DNA of 44,769 nt. Origin: Gammaproteobacteria bacterium. GTDB lineage: Bacteria; Pseudomonadota; Gammaproteobacteria; Burkholderiales; Sulfuricellaceae. The position numbers and the translations under genes are program-made. Where the stretch lies: contig JAHJJI010000014.1 of assembly GCA_018823025.1 (NCBI GenBank), positions 1 to 44,769 of the forward strand, read 5' to 3'. Below, piece after piece: positions 26,723 to 35,662 of this stretch (position 1 is its first letter; each line of letters begins with the position of its first letter). The notes under the pieces are model-generated. The model did not search any database. It saw only the letters and a program-made list of their open reading frames with translations, and was not told the DNA's origin.

Positions 26723-27313
26723 GTGATTTCAGATAAATACATTTCCACGAGCAGCAATAAAGCCAGCGAGATCACTTTTCTCAGGCTGGCAGTAGGCGTT
26801 CTATTGATCATCATCCTTGTTGAGGGAATGGTTCTGCAAAAAACGCTGGGTATGGAGAAGACGGTCATCGTTCCCCCGGTAATCGAGAAGAGTTTCTGGG
26901 TATCTGGCAACGAAGTATCCAAAAGTTATCTTGAGCAAATGGCCTACTGGTACGCGGGATTGGCATTGAATGTAACCCCCTCCACAGGGGAGTACCAGAA
27001 ACAACAGTTCCTGCATTACGCAACGCCATCCGACACAGGACGGATCGCCGCAGACATGACATTGCGGCTCGACTTTTTGAGCAAGAACAACACGTCCACG
27101 CTATTTACAGCGCAAACATTGAATACGGATGAAAAATTGATGAAGGTGGCCATTGTTGGCGAATTGGACACCTTCGTGGGAGACAAGCGCGCAAGCGCCA
27201 GGCGTACTGTGTTTGTTGTCGGTTTCAAGTATCTAAACGGGAGACTGTATGTCAGTGAATTCAAGGAAACAAATGAACAAGATATGTTTGGCGCTGGTAC
27301 TGCTGGCAAGTAG
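26723..27313 (+). CDS. traE: TraE, VirB8-like assembly protein
   Basis: This 196-aa protein has one N-terminal membrane anchor (LAVGVLLIIILVEGMVLQ, about residues 22-40) and a periplasmic domain with the TraE pattern (SKSYLEQMAYWYAGLALNVTPS). TraE is the F-type counterpart of VirB8 and nucleates the channel. The start is GTG at 26723. Its 3' end overlaps traK by 41 bases. Confidence 0.9.
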   Translation: MISDKYISTSSNKASEITFLRLAVGVLLIIILVEGMVLQKTLGMEKTVIVPPVIEKSFWVSGNEVSKSYLEQMAYWYAGLALNVTPSTGEYQKQQFLHYATPSDTGRIAADMTLRLDFLSKNNTSTLFTAQTLNTDEKLMKVAIVGELDTFVGDKRASARRTVFVVGFKYLNGRLYVSEFKETNEQDMFGAGTAGK

Positions 27314-27944
27314 CTTTCAGGCTGGGGCGGCGCAGATTCTGTTTCAGGGGTCACCCACCGAATCAACAACCGCTACGGTATCGCGCAATGAGCCCAATCT
27401 GCTCAAGGTGGACGGTCGCAAGATCAAGCGCATCTACGGGACAGAAGGCCTGTTTACGGTAACGCCGGAGCAAGATACGGGTGTGGCATGGCTAAAACCA
27501 ACCACCGACAAACCGCTAATGAGCATTTTCATTACCGACGACACGGGTCAGCACTACAAGCTGCTGTTGAAGGTAGAAGACATCCCGGCAGAGACGATCA
27601 TCATTCGGGGTAGTAAAGGCTACGCCGAGCAACCCAGGGGCATTAAAAATGAGCCGCGAAATGAAGAAATTCTGAGCACCATTCTGGCGCTCCATGACGG
27701 GGAAGGCGACCCGAAAAGCGAGCTTATTCCATTGTGGAAAGGCGTTAAATTCGAGCTGGTCAGGACGCTTGGTCTAAGAGGGTTGCGCGGGGAAGCGTAC
27801 CTGCTGACAAACATCTCAGACAAGCAAGTCGCCATGGATGAGCGCGAGTTCTACCGCGATGGTGTCCAGGCCGTGTCGATCGAAAGAATGGTGCTGGGAG
27901 CCGGAGATTCAACAGCAGTATTTGTCATCAGCGAGGGCGAGTAA
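27273..27944 (+). CDS. traK: TraK, outer-membrane core complex protein (VirB9-like)
   Basis: This 223-aa secreted protein has a signal peptide (MNKICLALVLLASSFQAGAA). ATG 27273 with AAGGAAA just upstream is the start; a longer frame from 27249 lacks the signal. The conserved pattern TVSRNEPNLLKVDGRKIKRIYG and the C-terminal beta-domain fit TraK, which forms the core complex with TraB and TraV. The stop overlaps the traB start. Confidence 0.9.
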   Translation: MNKICLALVLLASSFQAGAAQILFQGSPTESTTATVSRNEPNLLKVDGRKIKRIYGTEGLFTVTPEQDTGVAWLKPTTDKPLMSIFITDDTGQHYKLLLKVEDIPAETIIIRGSKGYAEQPRGIKNEPRNEEILSTILALHDGEGDPKSELIPLWKGVKFELVRTLGLRGLRGEAYLLTNISDKQVAMDEREFYRDGVQAVSIERMVLGAGDSTAVFVISEGE

Positions 27945-29164
27945 TGTCCAGACTATCCGAGAAGCTCGCAAGCCTGACCCCCAAAACCCGCCAGTACATC
28001 ATGCTCGGCGGAGCAGGGACGGTATTTCTGGGCTTGGTGGCGGGTAGCGTCACGCTTTGGGATAACCAACCGGCAGCCTTGCCCACACCAACGACTCAAC
28101 AACAAGCCACCAACATCTCGGCACCCGGATCATCGGTTGACCCCAAAGATGTCTGGATGACGCAATCCGCCGCGCAAATGAAGCAGATGGATGATGTCAT
28201 CAAGGACTTGAAACAGCAGATGACAGAAATGGGGACAAAGGGATCAGCCGTATCACCAACAGATACACAGCAACAATCAATTCTGCCGCCACTCCCGCCA
28301 ATACCCCCAGCGTCACCAGCGCAACCCATATCTGGATTGACGCCAACAACAGACAAGCTTGAGCCCGTGCCAGTTCCGCAACAAGATAGAGGAATCGCTT
28401 CTTTTGATGTTAGTAGTAACCAGGAAGCGAAACAGAACCCGGCATCATCGGACACAAAGACAGGTTACGTGCCAGCCGGATCGTTCGTGCGTGTCGCCCT
28501 TCTGGGTGGCCTCGATGCACCTACGGGCGGACAGGCGCAAACCAACCCTCACCCGATTCTGATGCGCACTCAAGACAATGCATTCTTGCCAAACCGCTAC
28601 CGATTTGAAATAAAGGAATGCTTCATCCTGGCATCAAGTTATGGCGACATCAGTTCCGAGCGGGCATTTGCCCGGCTTGAGAATTTGTCGTGTGTGCGCC
28701 GCGATGGCAAGGCGGTGGATATGGCAGTCAAGGGTTACGTGGTCGGCGAAGATGGCAAAGCCGGGATGCGCGGCAGGCTCATCAGCAAGCAGGGGCAGAT
28801 ACTGGCCAACGCGCTGCTCGCTGGCATTGGCTCGGGAATTGGGCAAGCGTTCCAGAATAGCGCGACCACACAATCCATCAGCCCGCTCGGATCAACCTCG
28901 ACGGTCAATTCGGGGCAGCAATTCAAGAATGGGATCAGCTCCGGAGTGGGCAAAACACTCGACAGGCTCAGTCAGTATTACATCGACCTCGCCGAAAAAT
29001 TGTTTCCGGTGATTGAAATTGATGCCGGGCGAACGGTTGAGGTGGTATTCACCAAGGGCTTTGCGTTTGGTGATGGCCTGAGTAGTGACCAGGAGGGAAC
29101 ATACACCGACATCTGGATACGCGGCAGAAGAGCGCTTAACAAACCACTCGATCCATCTGAATAA
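27944..29164 (+). CDS. traB: TraB, VirB10-like core complex protein spanning the envelope
   Basis: This 406-aa protein has a membrane segment at about residues 22-40 (IMLGGAGTVFLGLVAGSVTLW), a coiled coil (MKQMDDVIKDLKQQMTEMG) and a proline-rich linker (about 105-145). The C-terminal TrbI/VirB10-type domain follows (GSFVRVALLGGLDAPTGGQ; CFILASSYGDISSERAFARLENLSCV; GRLISKQGQILANALLAGIGSGIGQAF). Length is shorter than F TraB (475 aa). It is preceded by traK with a one-base overlap. Confidence 0.93.
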   Translation: MSRLSEKLASLTPKTRQYIMLGGAGTVFLGLVAGSVTLWDNQPAALPTPTTQQQATNISAPGSSVDPKDVWMTQSAAQMKQMDDVIKDLKQQMTEMGTKGSAVSPTDTQQQSILPPLPPIPPASPAQPISGLTPTTDKLEPVPVPQQDRGIASFDVSSNQEAKQNPASSDTKTGYVPAGSFVRVALLGGLDAPTGGQAQTNPHPILMRTQDNAFLPNRYRFEIKECFILASSYGDISSERAFARLENLSCVRRDGKAVDMAVKGYVVGEDGKAGMRGRLISKQGQILANALLAGIGSGIGQAFQNSATTQSISPLGSTSTVNSGQQFKNGISSGVGKTLDRLSQYYIDLAEKLFPVIEIDAGRTVEVVFTKGFAFGDGLSSDQEGTYTDIWIRGRRALNKPLDPSE

Positions 29165-29186
29165 TCAATTGATACAAGGAGAACAC

Positions 29187-29915
29187 ATGAAGCTCAAGAG
29201 TTTCGTTATTGGGGTAGCAGTTGCTGCCATTTGCGCCACGACCGCGTATGCCGCTGACAGCGAAGAAATTGCCCTGGAAAGAACGTTGCGAGGACTGTAT
29301 CCGTCCACGCAGATTACCGGTGTACGCAAAACAGGAATAGGCGGGATTTTTGAAGTCGTTATGGGCAAAAACATTGGCTACACAAACAGCGACGGGCGAT
29401 TTTTCATTTTTGGCCACATCTTTGACATGAAGACCCAGCAAGATCTGACAGCACAACGACTCGACGAATTGAACGTGGTGAATTTCGCGGAGTTGCCGCT
29501 CAAGGATGCCATCAAGACTGCGCGAGGTGATGGGAGTCGAATCTTGGCGGTCTTTTCCGATCCGGATTGCCCTTATTGCAAGAAGCTGGAGCAAGAATTG
29601 CTCAAGCTGGACAACGTGACGATTTACACCTTCTTGTTTCCGCTGGATGGACTACACCCGGATGCGTCGAAAAAAGCAAAGTCGATATGGTGTTCCCCCG
29701 ACAAGTCGGCAGCATGGCGCGACTATATGCTGCACGACAAACCTCCGGCGACCGGCAAGAGCTGTGACAGCCCGATAGATCGTAATGTCCAGCTTGGGCA
29801 AAAGCTCAATTTCAATGGCACGCCCACACTGGTAGCCTCTGATGGTCGCGTACTGCCCGGAGCGGCACCGGTTGAGCAGATTGAAAAATGGCTGGCCGGC
29901 AAAGGAGGCAACTGA
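29187..29915 (+). CDS. dsbC: DsbC-family disulfide isomerase of the transfer operon
   Basis: This 242-aa periplasmic protein has a signal peptide (MKLKSFVIGVAVAAICATTAYA), an N-terminal dimerisation domain and a thioredoxin fold with the active site CPYC near residues 127-130 (FSDPDCPYCKKLE). It corrects disulfide bonds in Cys-rich transfer proteins such as TraV and TraH. ATG 29187 has AAGGAGAA upstream; an in-frame extension to 29085 lies inside traB and lacks a signal. A dsbC between traB and traV also occurs in SXT/IncC-type elements. Confidence 0.92.
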   Translation: MKLKSFVIGVAVAAICATTAYAADSEEIALERTLRGLYPSTQITGVRKTGIGGIFEVVMGKNIGYTNSDGRFFIFGHIFDMKTQQDLTAQRLDELNVVNFAELPLKDAIKTARGDGSRILAVFSDPDCPYCKKLEQELLKLDNVTIYTFLFPLDGLHPDASKKAKSIWCSPDKSAAWRDYMLHDKPPATGKSCDSPIDRNVQLGQKLNFNGTPTLVASDGRVLPGAAPVEQIEKWLAGKGGN

Positions 29916-30421
29916 TGCGCTTTTTCATCGCAACTGCTGTATTGCTCTGCATGGGTTTGTCTGGATGCGTCAGCATGAATGGTCTTGATGCCAAGGAATC
30001 GTTTTCCTGCAAAGCACCACCCGGTATTGGCTGCTCCTCCCTGTCTGGGGTCTATGCCAACGCGGTGGCGGACAATCTGCCGGGTTCGTCCACCAAACCA
30101 GCCACCGTTTACGGCAAAAATGATCAAGGAAAGAATACGGTTGTGGGTGAAGCACCCACAACCGGCACGCCCGTGATGAGTGTGCCAACAGTCTTGCGCG
30201 TGTGGATGGCACCGTGGGAAGACAACAGAAACGTGCTGCACGATCAGGCATTCTTGTATGCCGTTGCAGACCCAGGTCACTGGCAAGTCGCCCACAGCAA
30301 GAAAAAAATCGCCGAGCAATACCGCGTATTGATGCCCGCCGCAAGGCAGGCGCAACAACCGGAATCGCAGCCCGCGCAGCCGCAGATGGCTCAACCTCAG
30401 CAACCACAAACCGCAAACTGA
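29915..30421 (+). CDS. traV: TraV, outer-membrane lipoprotein of the core complex
   Basis: This 168-aa lipoprotein has lipobox LSGC (Cys17) and the TraV-typical Cys-rich N-terminus (SFSCKAPPGIGCSSLSGVYANAV). PTVLRVWMAPWEDNRNVLHDQAFLYAVADPGHW is also family-like. The C-terminus is Pro/Gln-rich. TraV corresponds to VirB7 and links TraK and TraB to the outer membrane. I used ATG 29915, overlapping the dsbC stop, with AAAGGAGG upstream. Confidence 0.92.
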   Translation: MRFFIATAVLLCMGLSGCVSMNGLDAKESFSCKAPPGIGCSSLSGVYANAVADNLPGSSTKPATVYGKNDQGKNTVVGEAPTTGTPVMSVPTVLRVWMAPWEDNRNVLHDQAFLYAVADPGHWQVAHSKKKIAEQYRVLMPAARQAQQPESQPAQPQMAQPQQPQTAN

Positions 30422-30422
30422 C

Positions 30423-32999
30423 ATGTCATTCGCCTCTACACTCAAGCGCGCATTCTTTCACGAGCGATACAGCCGACCGGATGCCTTGCCGCGCAGCCTG
30501 ATCGAGCGCTTCGTTGCCTTGCCGCAGCTGACCGGCATACTGCCCTACGTCGGCTGGCTACCAGACGAACGCATGTTTATCCTCGATCAGGGCGGATTTG
30601 GGGCAACCGAACAGTTTTCTATCGGTTTCGCCATTGAGGTAGCGCCTCAGACGGGTGCGACGGATGAGATGGAAAAAATACTGGCCAGCTTGTTCATTTC
30701 ATGCCCGCCAGAAACAGGTATTCAGGTATCACTCTACGCCAGCCCCGACATCAGTCGAACGCTGCAGGCCCAGACAGCGTTGATTAAAAACGAAGAGCTC
30801 ATTGGTATTGCCGAGCGCCGCAACAGGTACTACCAGAGCGGCACAGGCAAGTCTCTGTTAGCAAACAACACCTACCTGCTCAGGGATTTCAGATGTGTCA
30901 TCTCTGTTTCCCTGCCGCTTTCGCCGTTTGCGCCAACAGAGGTAGAGGAGGCTATCAGGACGCGCGAGAGCATTCATGCAACGCTCAGGTCGGCTTACCT
31001 TGACGGGTTTGACTGGACACCGGACCACCTGCTGAATTTTGTGGGCGATTTCTTCGATCACGAGCGGGTGTTCAATTCCGATGCGAGGGACAATCTGGCC
31101 GTGGAATACAACCCGGACATAATCATTCGCGAACAATTATCTAACCGTGAGATTGCATCATGCGTCAGCGATGAAGGCATACGGTTCTGCAAGAGCGGCG
31201 GAAAAGAAACAGTCATGCAGCTTTTCTCCGTCAGAAACTACCCTAAGTACAGCCGATTAAATCACATGGGCAGCGTGATCGGCGATCCTTATCAAACGGC
31301 TTTGTCCATGCCATGCCCATTTTTAATCACGATGGGTGCGATTGTGCAGGATCACGAATCGGCAAGAACTTACGCGCAAATGAAATCGGCTCGTGCCACA
31401 CAGAACGCGGCCTCGTACATGGCAAGATTTCAGCCAGACCTTCAAGATCGCAAGCGAGACTGGGATTCTGTGCTCAAGACATTCGATGAAGGCAAGAGCA
31501 CGTTGCGCATGTACCACCAAATCTGCCTGCTATCTTCTGTTGAAGATGCATCACGCGCCGAGCACGCGGTCAGGGCGGTATGGCGTGCGCGAGGTTATGA
31601 CATTGCGCGCGACTACTATCTGCAGCATCAGGCATTTGCCTCATCACTGCCGATGACGCTAGCCAGGCTGATGCAACAAGACCTCAGAACATTTGGCAGG
31701 GTGTACACCAAGACTCTCGACAACGCGGTGATGACATCGCCGCTGATCGCCGAATGGAAAGGCACAAAGACTCCGTTGATTACCTTGTTCGGGCGGCGCG
31801 GGCAACCCATGGGGTTCGACCTGTTTGACAACACGGGGGGCAACTACAATTTTGCAGTGGCCGCGCTATCCGGGTCTGGCAAGTCCGTATTCGTGAATGA
31901 AATGGCGTATCGCTATCGTGCAGCCGGTTCCAAAGTCTGGATTATTGATGTGGGGCGCAGTTACAAAAACCTGTGCGAGCTGATGGATGGCGAATTCATT
32001 GAATTTGCTGACGAGCGCCAAAACACGCTGTGTCTTAACCCGTTCTCGATGGTCAGGGACATCAATAACGACATGGAAATGTTGCTTCCGCTACTTGCGG
32101 AAATGGCGAGTCCGCGCGAGCCGCTGAACAACTTTTGCTATACCGCGCTCGCATCCGCCATCAAGCAAGTATGGGAAGCAAAAGGCGCTGACACCACCAT
32201 CACGGACATCTACGACCTGCTGCGTACCGGAAAAATCAATGACGCAGCCGAAAGAGAGTCGGAGCTGATGCATATGGCCGTGGCACTCGAACCCTACACA
32301 AAGTACGGCGTATATGCGAGTTACTTTGAGGGGCGGGCAACGATTGAATTTACCAAGGACTTTATCGTGCTAGAGCTTGAGGAGCTCAAGAGCAAAAGAG
32401 ACCTTCAGGCGGTGGTTATGCAAATCATCATGTATCGCATCACCCAGGAAATGTATCTGGATCGCTCCAGGCGCAAGATCGTGATTATTGATGAGGCGTG
32501 GGATCTGATGGGTAGTGGCAGCAGCGGGCACTTCATCGAAGCCGGTTATCGTCGCGCGAGAAAGTACGGCGGGGCATTCGGCACGATTACCCAAAGCGTT
32601 GATGACTACTACAAGACCGAGGCCAGCAAAGCGTCAATCAACAATGCCGACTGGCTGTTCTTGCTGCGGCAGAAGCCGGAAAACATAGACCGTCTGGGTA
32701 AAGAGGGAAAGCTCACAATCGACGAATGGATGAAACGTCAGCTTTCGTCTATCACCACCGACCACGGTAATTACTCGGAAATCTTTGTGCATAGCCCCAT
32801 GGGTTCTGGAATTGGGCGCTTACTGCTTGATCCGTTCTCGATGATGTTGTTTTCCACGCGCGCCGAAGATTTCGAGCGGATAAAAGCGATGCGCGAACAA
32901 AACGGCATGACGACCGAGCAAGCCATCGAGGTACTGCTTAACGAAAGAATCAAAAATGATAGGCGCAAGGGATCGCGCGATGACAGACGAAAAAGCTGA
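30423..32999 (+). CDS. traC: TraC, VirB4-type ATPase of the F-type secretion system
   Basis: This 858-aa ATPase drives pilus assembly. Motifs are the TraC N-terminal domain (RFVALPQLTGILPYVGWLPDERMFILDQ), Walker A ALSGSGKSVF near residue 480 and Walker B KIVIIDEAWDLM near residue 683. A C-terminal domain with FGTITQSVDDYY and FLLRQKPENI follows. Length matches F TraC (875 aa). It starts 2 bases after the traV stop. All motifs are intact, so the energy source of the system should work. Confidence 0.96.
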   Translation: MSFASTLKRAFFHERYSRPDALPRSLIERFVALPQLTGILPYVGWLPDERMFILDQGGFGATEQFSIGFAIEVAPQTGATDEMEKILASLFISCPPETGIQVSLYASPDISRTLQAQTALIKNEELIGIAERRNRYYQSGTGKSLLANNTYLLRDFRCVISVSLPLSPFAPTEVEEAIRTRESIHATLRSAYLDGFDWTPDHLLNFVGDFFDHERVFNSDARDNLAVEYNPDIIIREQLSNREIASCVSDEGIRFCKSGGKETVMQLFSVRNYPKYSRLNHMGSVIGDPYQTALSMPCPFLITMGAIVQDHESARTYAQMKSARATQNAASYMARFQPDLQDRKRDWDSVLKTFDEGKSTLRMYHQICLLSSVEDASRAEHAVRAVWRARGYDIARDYYLQHQAFASSLPMTLARLMQQDLRTFGRVYTKTLDNAVMTSPLIAEWKGTKTPLITLFGRRGQPMGFDLFDNTGGNYNFAVAALSGSGKSVFVNEMAYRYRAAGSKVWIIDVGRSYKNLCELMDGEFIEFADERQNTLCLNPFSMVRDINNDMEMLLPLLAEMASPREPLNNFCYTALASAIKQVWEAKGADTTITDIYDLLRTGKINDAAERESELMHMAVALEPYTKYGVYASYFEGRATIEFTKDFIVLELEELKSKRDLQAVVMQIIMYRITQEMYLDRSRRKIVIIDEAWDLMGSGSSGHFIEAGYRRARKYGGAFGTITQSVDDYYKTEASKASINNADWLFLLRQKPENIDRLGKEGKLTIDEWMKRQLSSITTDHGNYSEIFVHSPMGSGIGRLLLDPFSMMLFSTRAEDFERIKAMREQNGMTTEQAIEVLLNERIKNDRRKGSRDDRRKS

Positions 33000-33037
33000 A
33001 CCAACCAGACCCGTAAATACTTTAATCAGAGATCAAT

Positions 33038-33400
33038 ATGTCCACCTTCGCACATTTCGTCACCGGGGCTGTCGCGGTAGCCGCCGCAATTGTTGTCATG
33101 GCCGGATGGCAGCACTTTCACCATGCGCCGATGATGGCGAAGGTGGACATCATCGGTATTGTTACATCCCAACAAAAAAGCCTGGCAGCACAAATGAAGC
33201 CAGGCATGGATCAGAAAGCGCAAGCCGAAATCATCGAGTCCGCCTCGCGCTTCGGTAAAAGGCTTGATGTTGCGCTGACGCAAGTTGCGAGCGAGTGCAA
33301 ATGCACAATCATCAACTCAGCCGCGATTATCAAGGATTCCCCAAGCACCACTTACGATTACACCAAGCGTGTTCTGGAACTTGCCCTGAGCGACAAGTAA
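33038..33400 (+). CDS. trbI: TrbI-like F-type transfer protein
   Basis: This 120-aa protein has one N-terminal membrane helix (AHFVTGAVAVAAAIVVMAGW) and a periplasmic domain ending in CTIINSAAIIKDSPSTTYDYTKRVLELAL. The ending resembles F TrbI (VSPAVVQGAPDISREIQQDI), which affects pilus retraction. Its position directly after traC is the same as in F. Another frame (32956-33258) overlaps it but has no recognisable features. Confidence 0.75.
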   Translation: MSTFAHFVTGAVAVAAAIVVMAGWQHFHHAPMMAKVDIIGIVTSQQKSLAAQMKPGMDQKAQAEIIESASRFGKRLDVALTQVASECKCTIINSAAIIKDSPSTTYDYTKRVLELALSDK

Positions 33401-33403
33401 GCC

Positions 33404-34225
33404 ATGCGCGCTGCTACCCGTCTTTTGATCGTCCTGATGACCGCACTGCTGCCTACGGCATCGTTGGCGTTGGAAGGGCGAGATTACCCGCCAGGCATGG
33501 AATACTCGTCAGTATGGGCGTGCCATGGCCATGAGAAATTCAACTGGTATTGCGAAGAAGAAGCCAAGCCGTTCACGAAGCCAAAAGAAGCCGACAAGCA
33601 GGCGCCATCAGCAAAGTCCAAGGAAGAGATCGCTGTCGAGGAGCTGGAAAAGATACGCAAAGACCTCGATGCCAAGCGTGCGCTCGCGGTGGTACATCCA
33701 ACACCAGGCAATATCAAGGCGTACATGGCGGCGCAGAAGGTCGAAATTGACCGCGCCAGTTTCTTCGCCGATGTCTGGCGACGAGTGCTGTGGCAAAACG
33801 CCGAACTGAACTACGAGCTGAAAAACCCGATGAACAACTCCGCCATCAAAGTGGCGGCACGGGAGCGCAAGGTCAAGGAAACCCGAACCATGACCGATTT
33901 GGCCCGAGAGTGGGGGCTGTTTTTCTTCTTCCGTGGCGACTGCACTTATTGCAAGCATATGGTGCCAACGCTGCAATGGATTACCCGGCAATACGACATG
34001 ACGATTCTGCCGATCAGCCTGGACGGGGCAACCATTGAAGGTTTGCCACCTTCGGTCAGAGACAACGGGCTGTCGGCTCAGCTCGGGGTCGAGGCTGTGC
34101 CGCTTTTTGTCCTCGGCAATGTCAAAACGCACAAGATGGTGATACTCGGCTCCGGCGTGCTGTCGTTACAGGATTTTGTGGAACGGATTTACGTGCTGAC
34201 ACAGACCACGCCGGGCGATCTCTAG
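33404..34225 (+). CDS. traF: TraF-like thioredoxin-fold pilus assembly protein
   Basis: This 273-aa periplasmic protein has a signal peptide (cut near residue 23, SLA) and a charged helical section. A thioredoxin-like C-terminal domain follows with CTYC (Cys180, Cys183 in GLFFFFRGDCTYCKHM) and a cis-Pro region (GVEAVPLFVL). TraF works in F-pilus assembly. The CXXC suggests that this copy may also carry redox activity. It follows trbI by 3 bases: traW, traU, trbC and traN, which separate these genes in F, are absent. Confidence 0.9.
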   Translation: MRAATRLLIVLMTALLPTASLALEGRDYPPGMEYSSVWACHGHEKFNWYCEEEAKPFTKPKEADKQAPSAKSKEEIAVEELEKIRKDLDAKRALAVVHPTPGNIKAYMAAQKVEIDRASFFADVWRRVLWQNAELNYELKNPMNNSAIKVAARERKVKETRTMTDLAREWGLFFFFRGDCTYCKHMVPTLQWITRQYDMTILPISLDGATIEGLPPSVRDNGLSAQLGVEAVPLFVLGNVKTHKMVILGSGVLSLQDFVERIYVLTQTTPGDL

Positions 34226-34237
34226 GAAGGAAACAGC

Positions 34238-35662
34238 ATGCACTACCGCAAATTATTCATCCCGGTTCTTGCCGCCACCTGTCTCATCTCCGTACCCGCT
34301 AACGCCAACGTGGGGACGGGGATGCAGAACTGGTTCGACAATATGGGCGGGTACAGCAACGCCACTCCCCCATCGTCCTACAAAGGGCAAACCATGAATG
34401 GATACTCTGCCGGAGGTTTCTACGCCAGAACGCCGGTGAGAACCTATCAGCTGGCACAGATCAGCCCACCGTCTCTCGACATCGGCTGCGGGGGCATTGA
34501 TCTGCACGCGGGCTCATTCTCTTTCATCAACAAAGCGGCGATAACCGCATTATTCCAGAACATCGGCACTTCCATCAGCTACGCATTTCTGCTGGCCATC
34601 AAATCCTCCATGCCGGAAATGGCAAGTCTGTTCGAGTATTTGCAGGATGTCGCCAACAAGGTGAATGGGATGAACGTCAATGCCTGCAAGATGACCGAAG
34701 GCATTCCTTTTGTGCAAGGCGCTGACTTGTCAAAAAACATGTCGGCCATGTTCAGCCATATAGCCGGGTCAACCTCGAACATGTTCCCGGATTCGTTTGA
34801 TTCATGGAAACAAACCAAAACCGATGCGACTGCCGCCGAAGCTGCAAAAGCCGCAGCGGTAGCCAGCGACCCCAGCAAAGCGAATTACTTCAAACCCGGC
34901 AATGTGGTCTGGAAAGCCTTGCAAAATGTCACCGGTATTGACGATGAAGACAGGCGACTCATCATGAGCATCACCGGCACGATCATCATCACACCAGCCG
35001 TGCCCGGAGGCGCCAACGGCGGCAGTCAGCCAACATGGCATTACACACAGCCCACCAGTATTCGCGTGGAAGATTTTATCGGGGATGACCCGTCAGCTGC
35101 TTCCACCGGGGTGGATGTTTTTGTGTGCGACACCACCACGGACTGCCTCAATCCAACCGTCCCTGCGACCATGGTCTCCATTACGCCCTTTGTTAAAAAG
35201 GTCAGCAACTCTATCGACGCGCTGCGCACCGGCATCACGACCCGCGCCACACAAAACATCAATGACTTCAAAATCGTGGATGCTTCATCGGTGCCGGTGT
35301 GGAAGCTGCTCACTACCGCCACCGCGACCGGTCAGCCGCAGATCGTCGATTTGTACAAACGCCTGATCGCCGTCGATATTGCCTATTCCTATTTCAACGG
35401 GCTCATCAGGATGGCCAGCCAATCGCTCGCCAACTCAGAAAGCGGCGCGGTTCCGCCGGATGCCCAGACGGCGATTGCTCAACTGCAAACAAGGCTAAGC
35501 AATCTGTCGACGCTCTTGCAAACCATGCGCATCGCTGAATACAACAAAACATCTGGCGAGGCCAACCTGCAAAGGCAGATACAACTGATGCACCAGGCAA
35601 TGGTTGCCGGCATCCCGGCACAAGCATTTACCTCGATGACCGTCTTCGGGAGTGAACGGTGA
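34238..35662 (+). CDS. traH: TraH, F-type pilus assembly and mating-pore protein
   Basis: This 474-aa periplasmic protein has a signal peptide (PVLAATCLISVPANA) and the TraH pattern: MQNWFDNMGGYSNATPPSSYKGQTMNGYSAGG near residue 28 and the conserved IGCGGIDLHAGSFSFI near residue 82. The C-terminus is helical (TAIAQLQTRLSNLSTLLQTM). TraH belongs to the outer-membrane sub-complex needed for pilus assembly and extension. The stop overlaps the traG GTG start. Confidence 0.95.
   Translation: MHYRKLFIPVLAATCLISVPANANVGTGMQNWFDNMGGYSNATPPSSYKGQTMNGYSAGGFYARTPVRTYQLAQISPPSLDIGCGGIDLHAGSFSFINKAAITALFQNIGTSISYAFLLAIKSSMPEMASLFEYLQDVANKVNGMNVNACKMTEGIPFVQGADLSKNMSAMFSHIAGSTSNMFPDSFDSWKQTKTDATAAEAAKAAAVASDPSKANYFKPGNVVWKALQNVTGIDDEDRRLIMSITGTIIITPAVPGGANGGSQPTWHYTQPTSIRVEDFIGDDPSAASTGVDVFVCDTTTDCLNPTVPATMVSITPFVKKVSNSIDALRTGITTRATQNINDFKIVDASSVPVWKLLTTATATGQPQIVDLYKRLIAVDIAYSYFNGLIRMASQSLANSESGAVPPDAQTAIAQLQTRLSNLSTLLQTMRIAEYNKTSGEANLQRQIQLMHQAMVAGIPAQAFTSMTVFGSER

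Noticed and set aside
32956-33258. 100-residue open frame at the traC/trbI junction
   Set aside because: It overlaps both traC and trbI in another frame, and the trbI frame has a membrane helix and family-like C-terminus.
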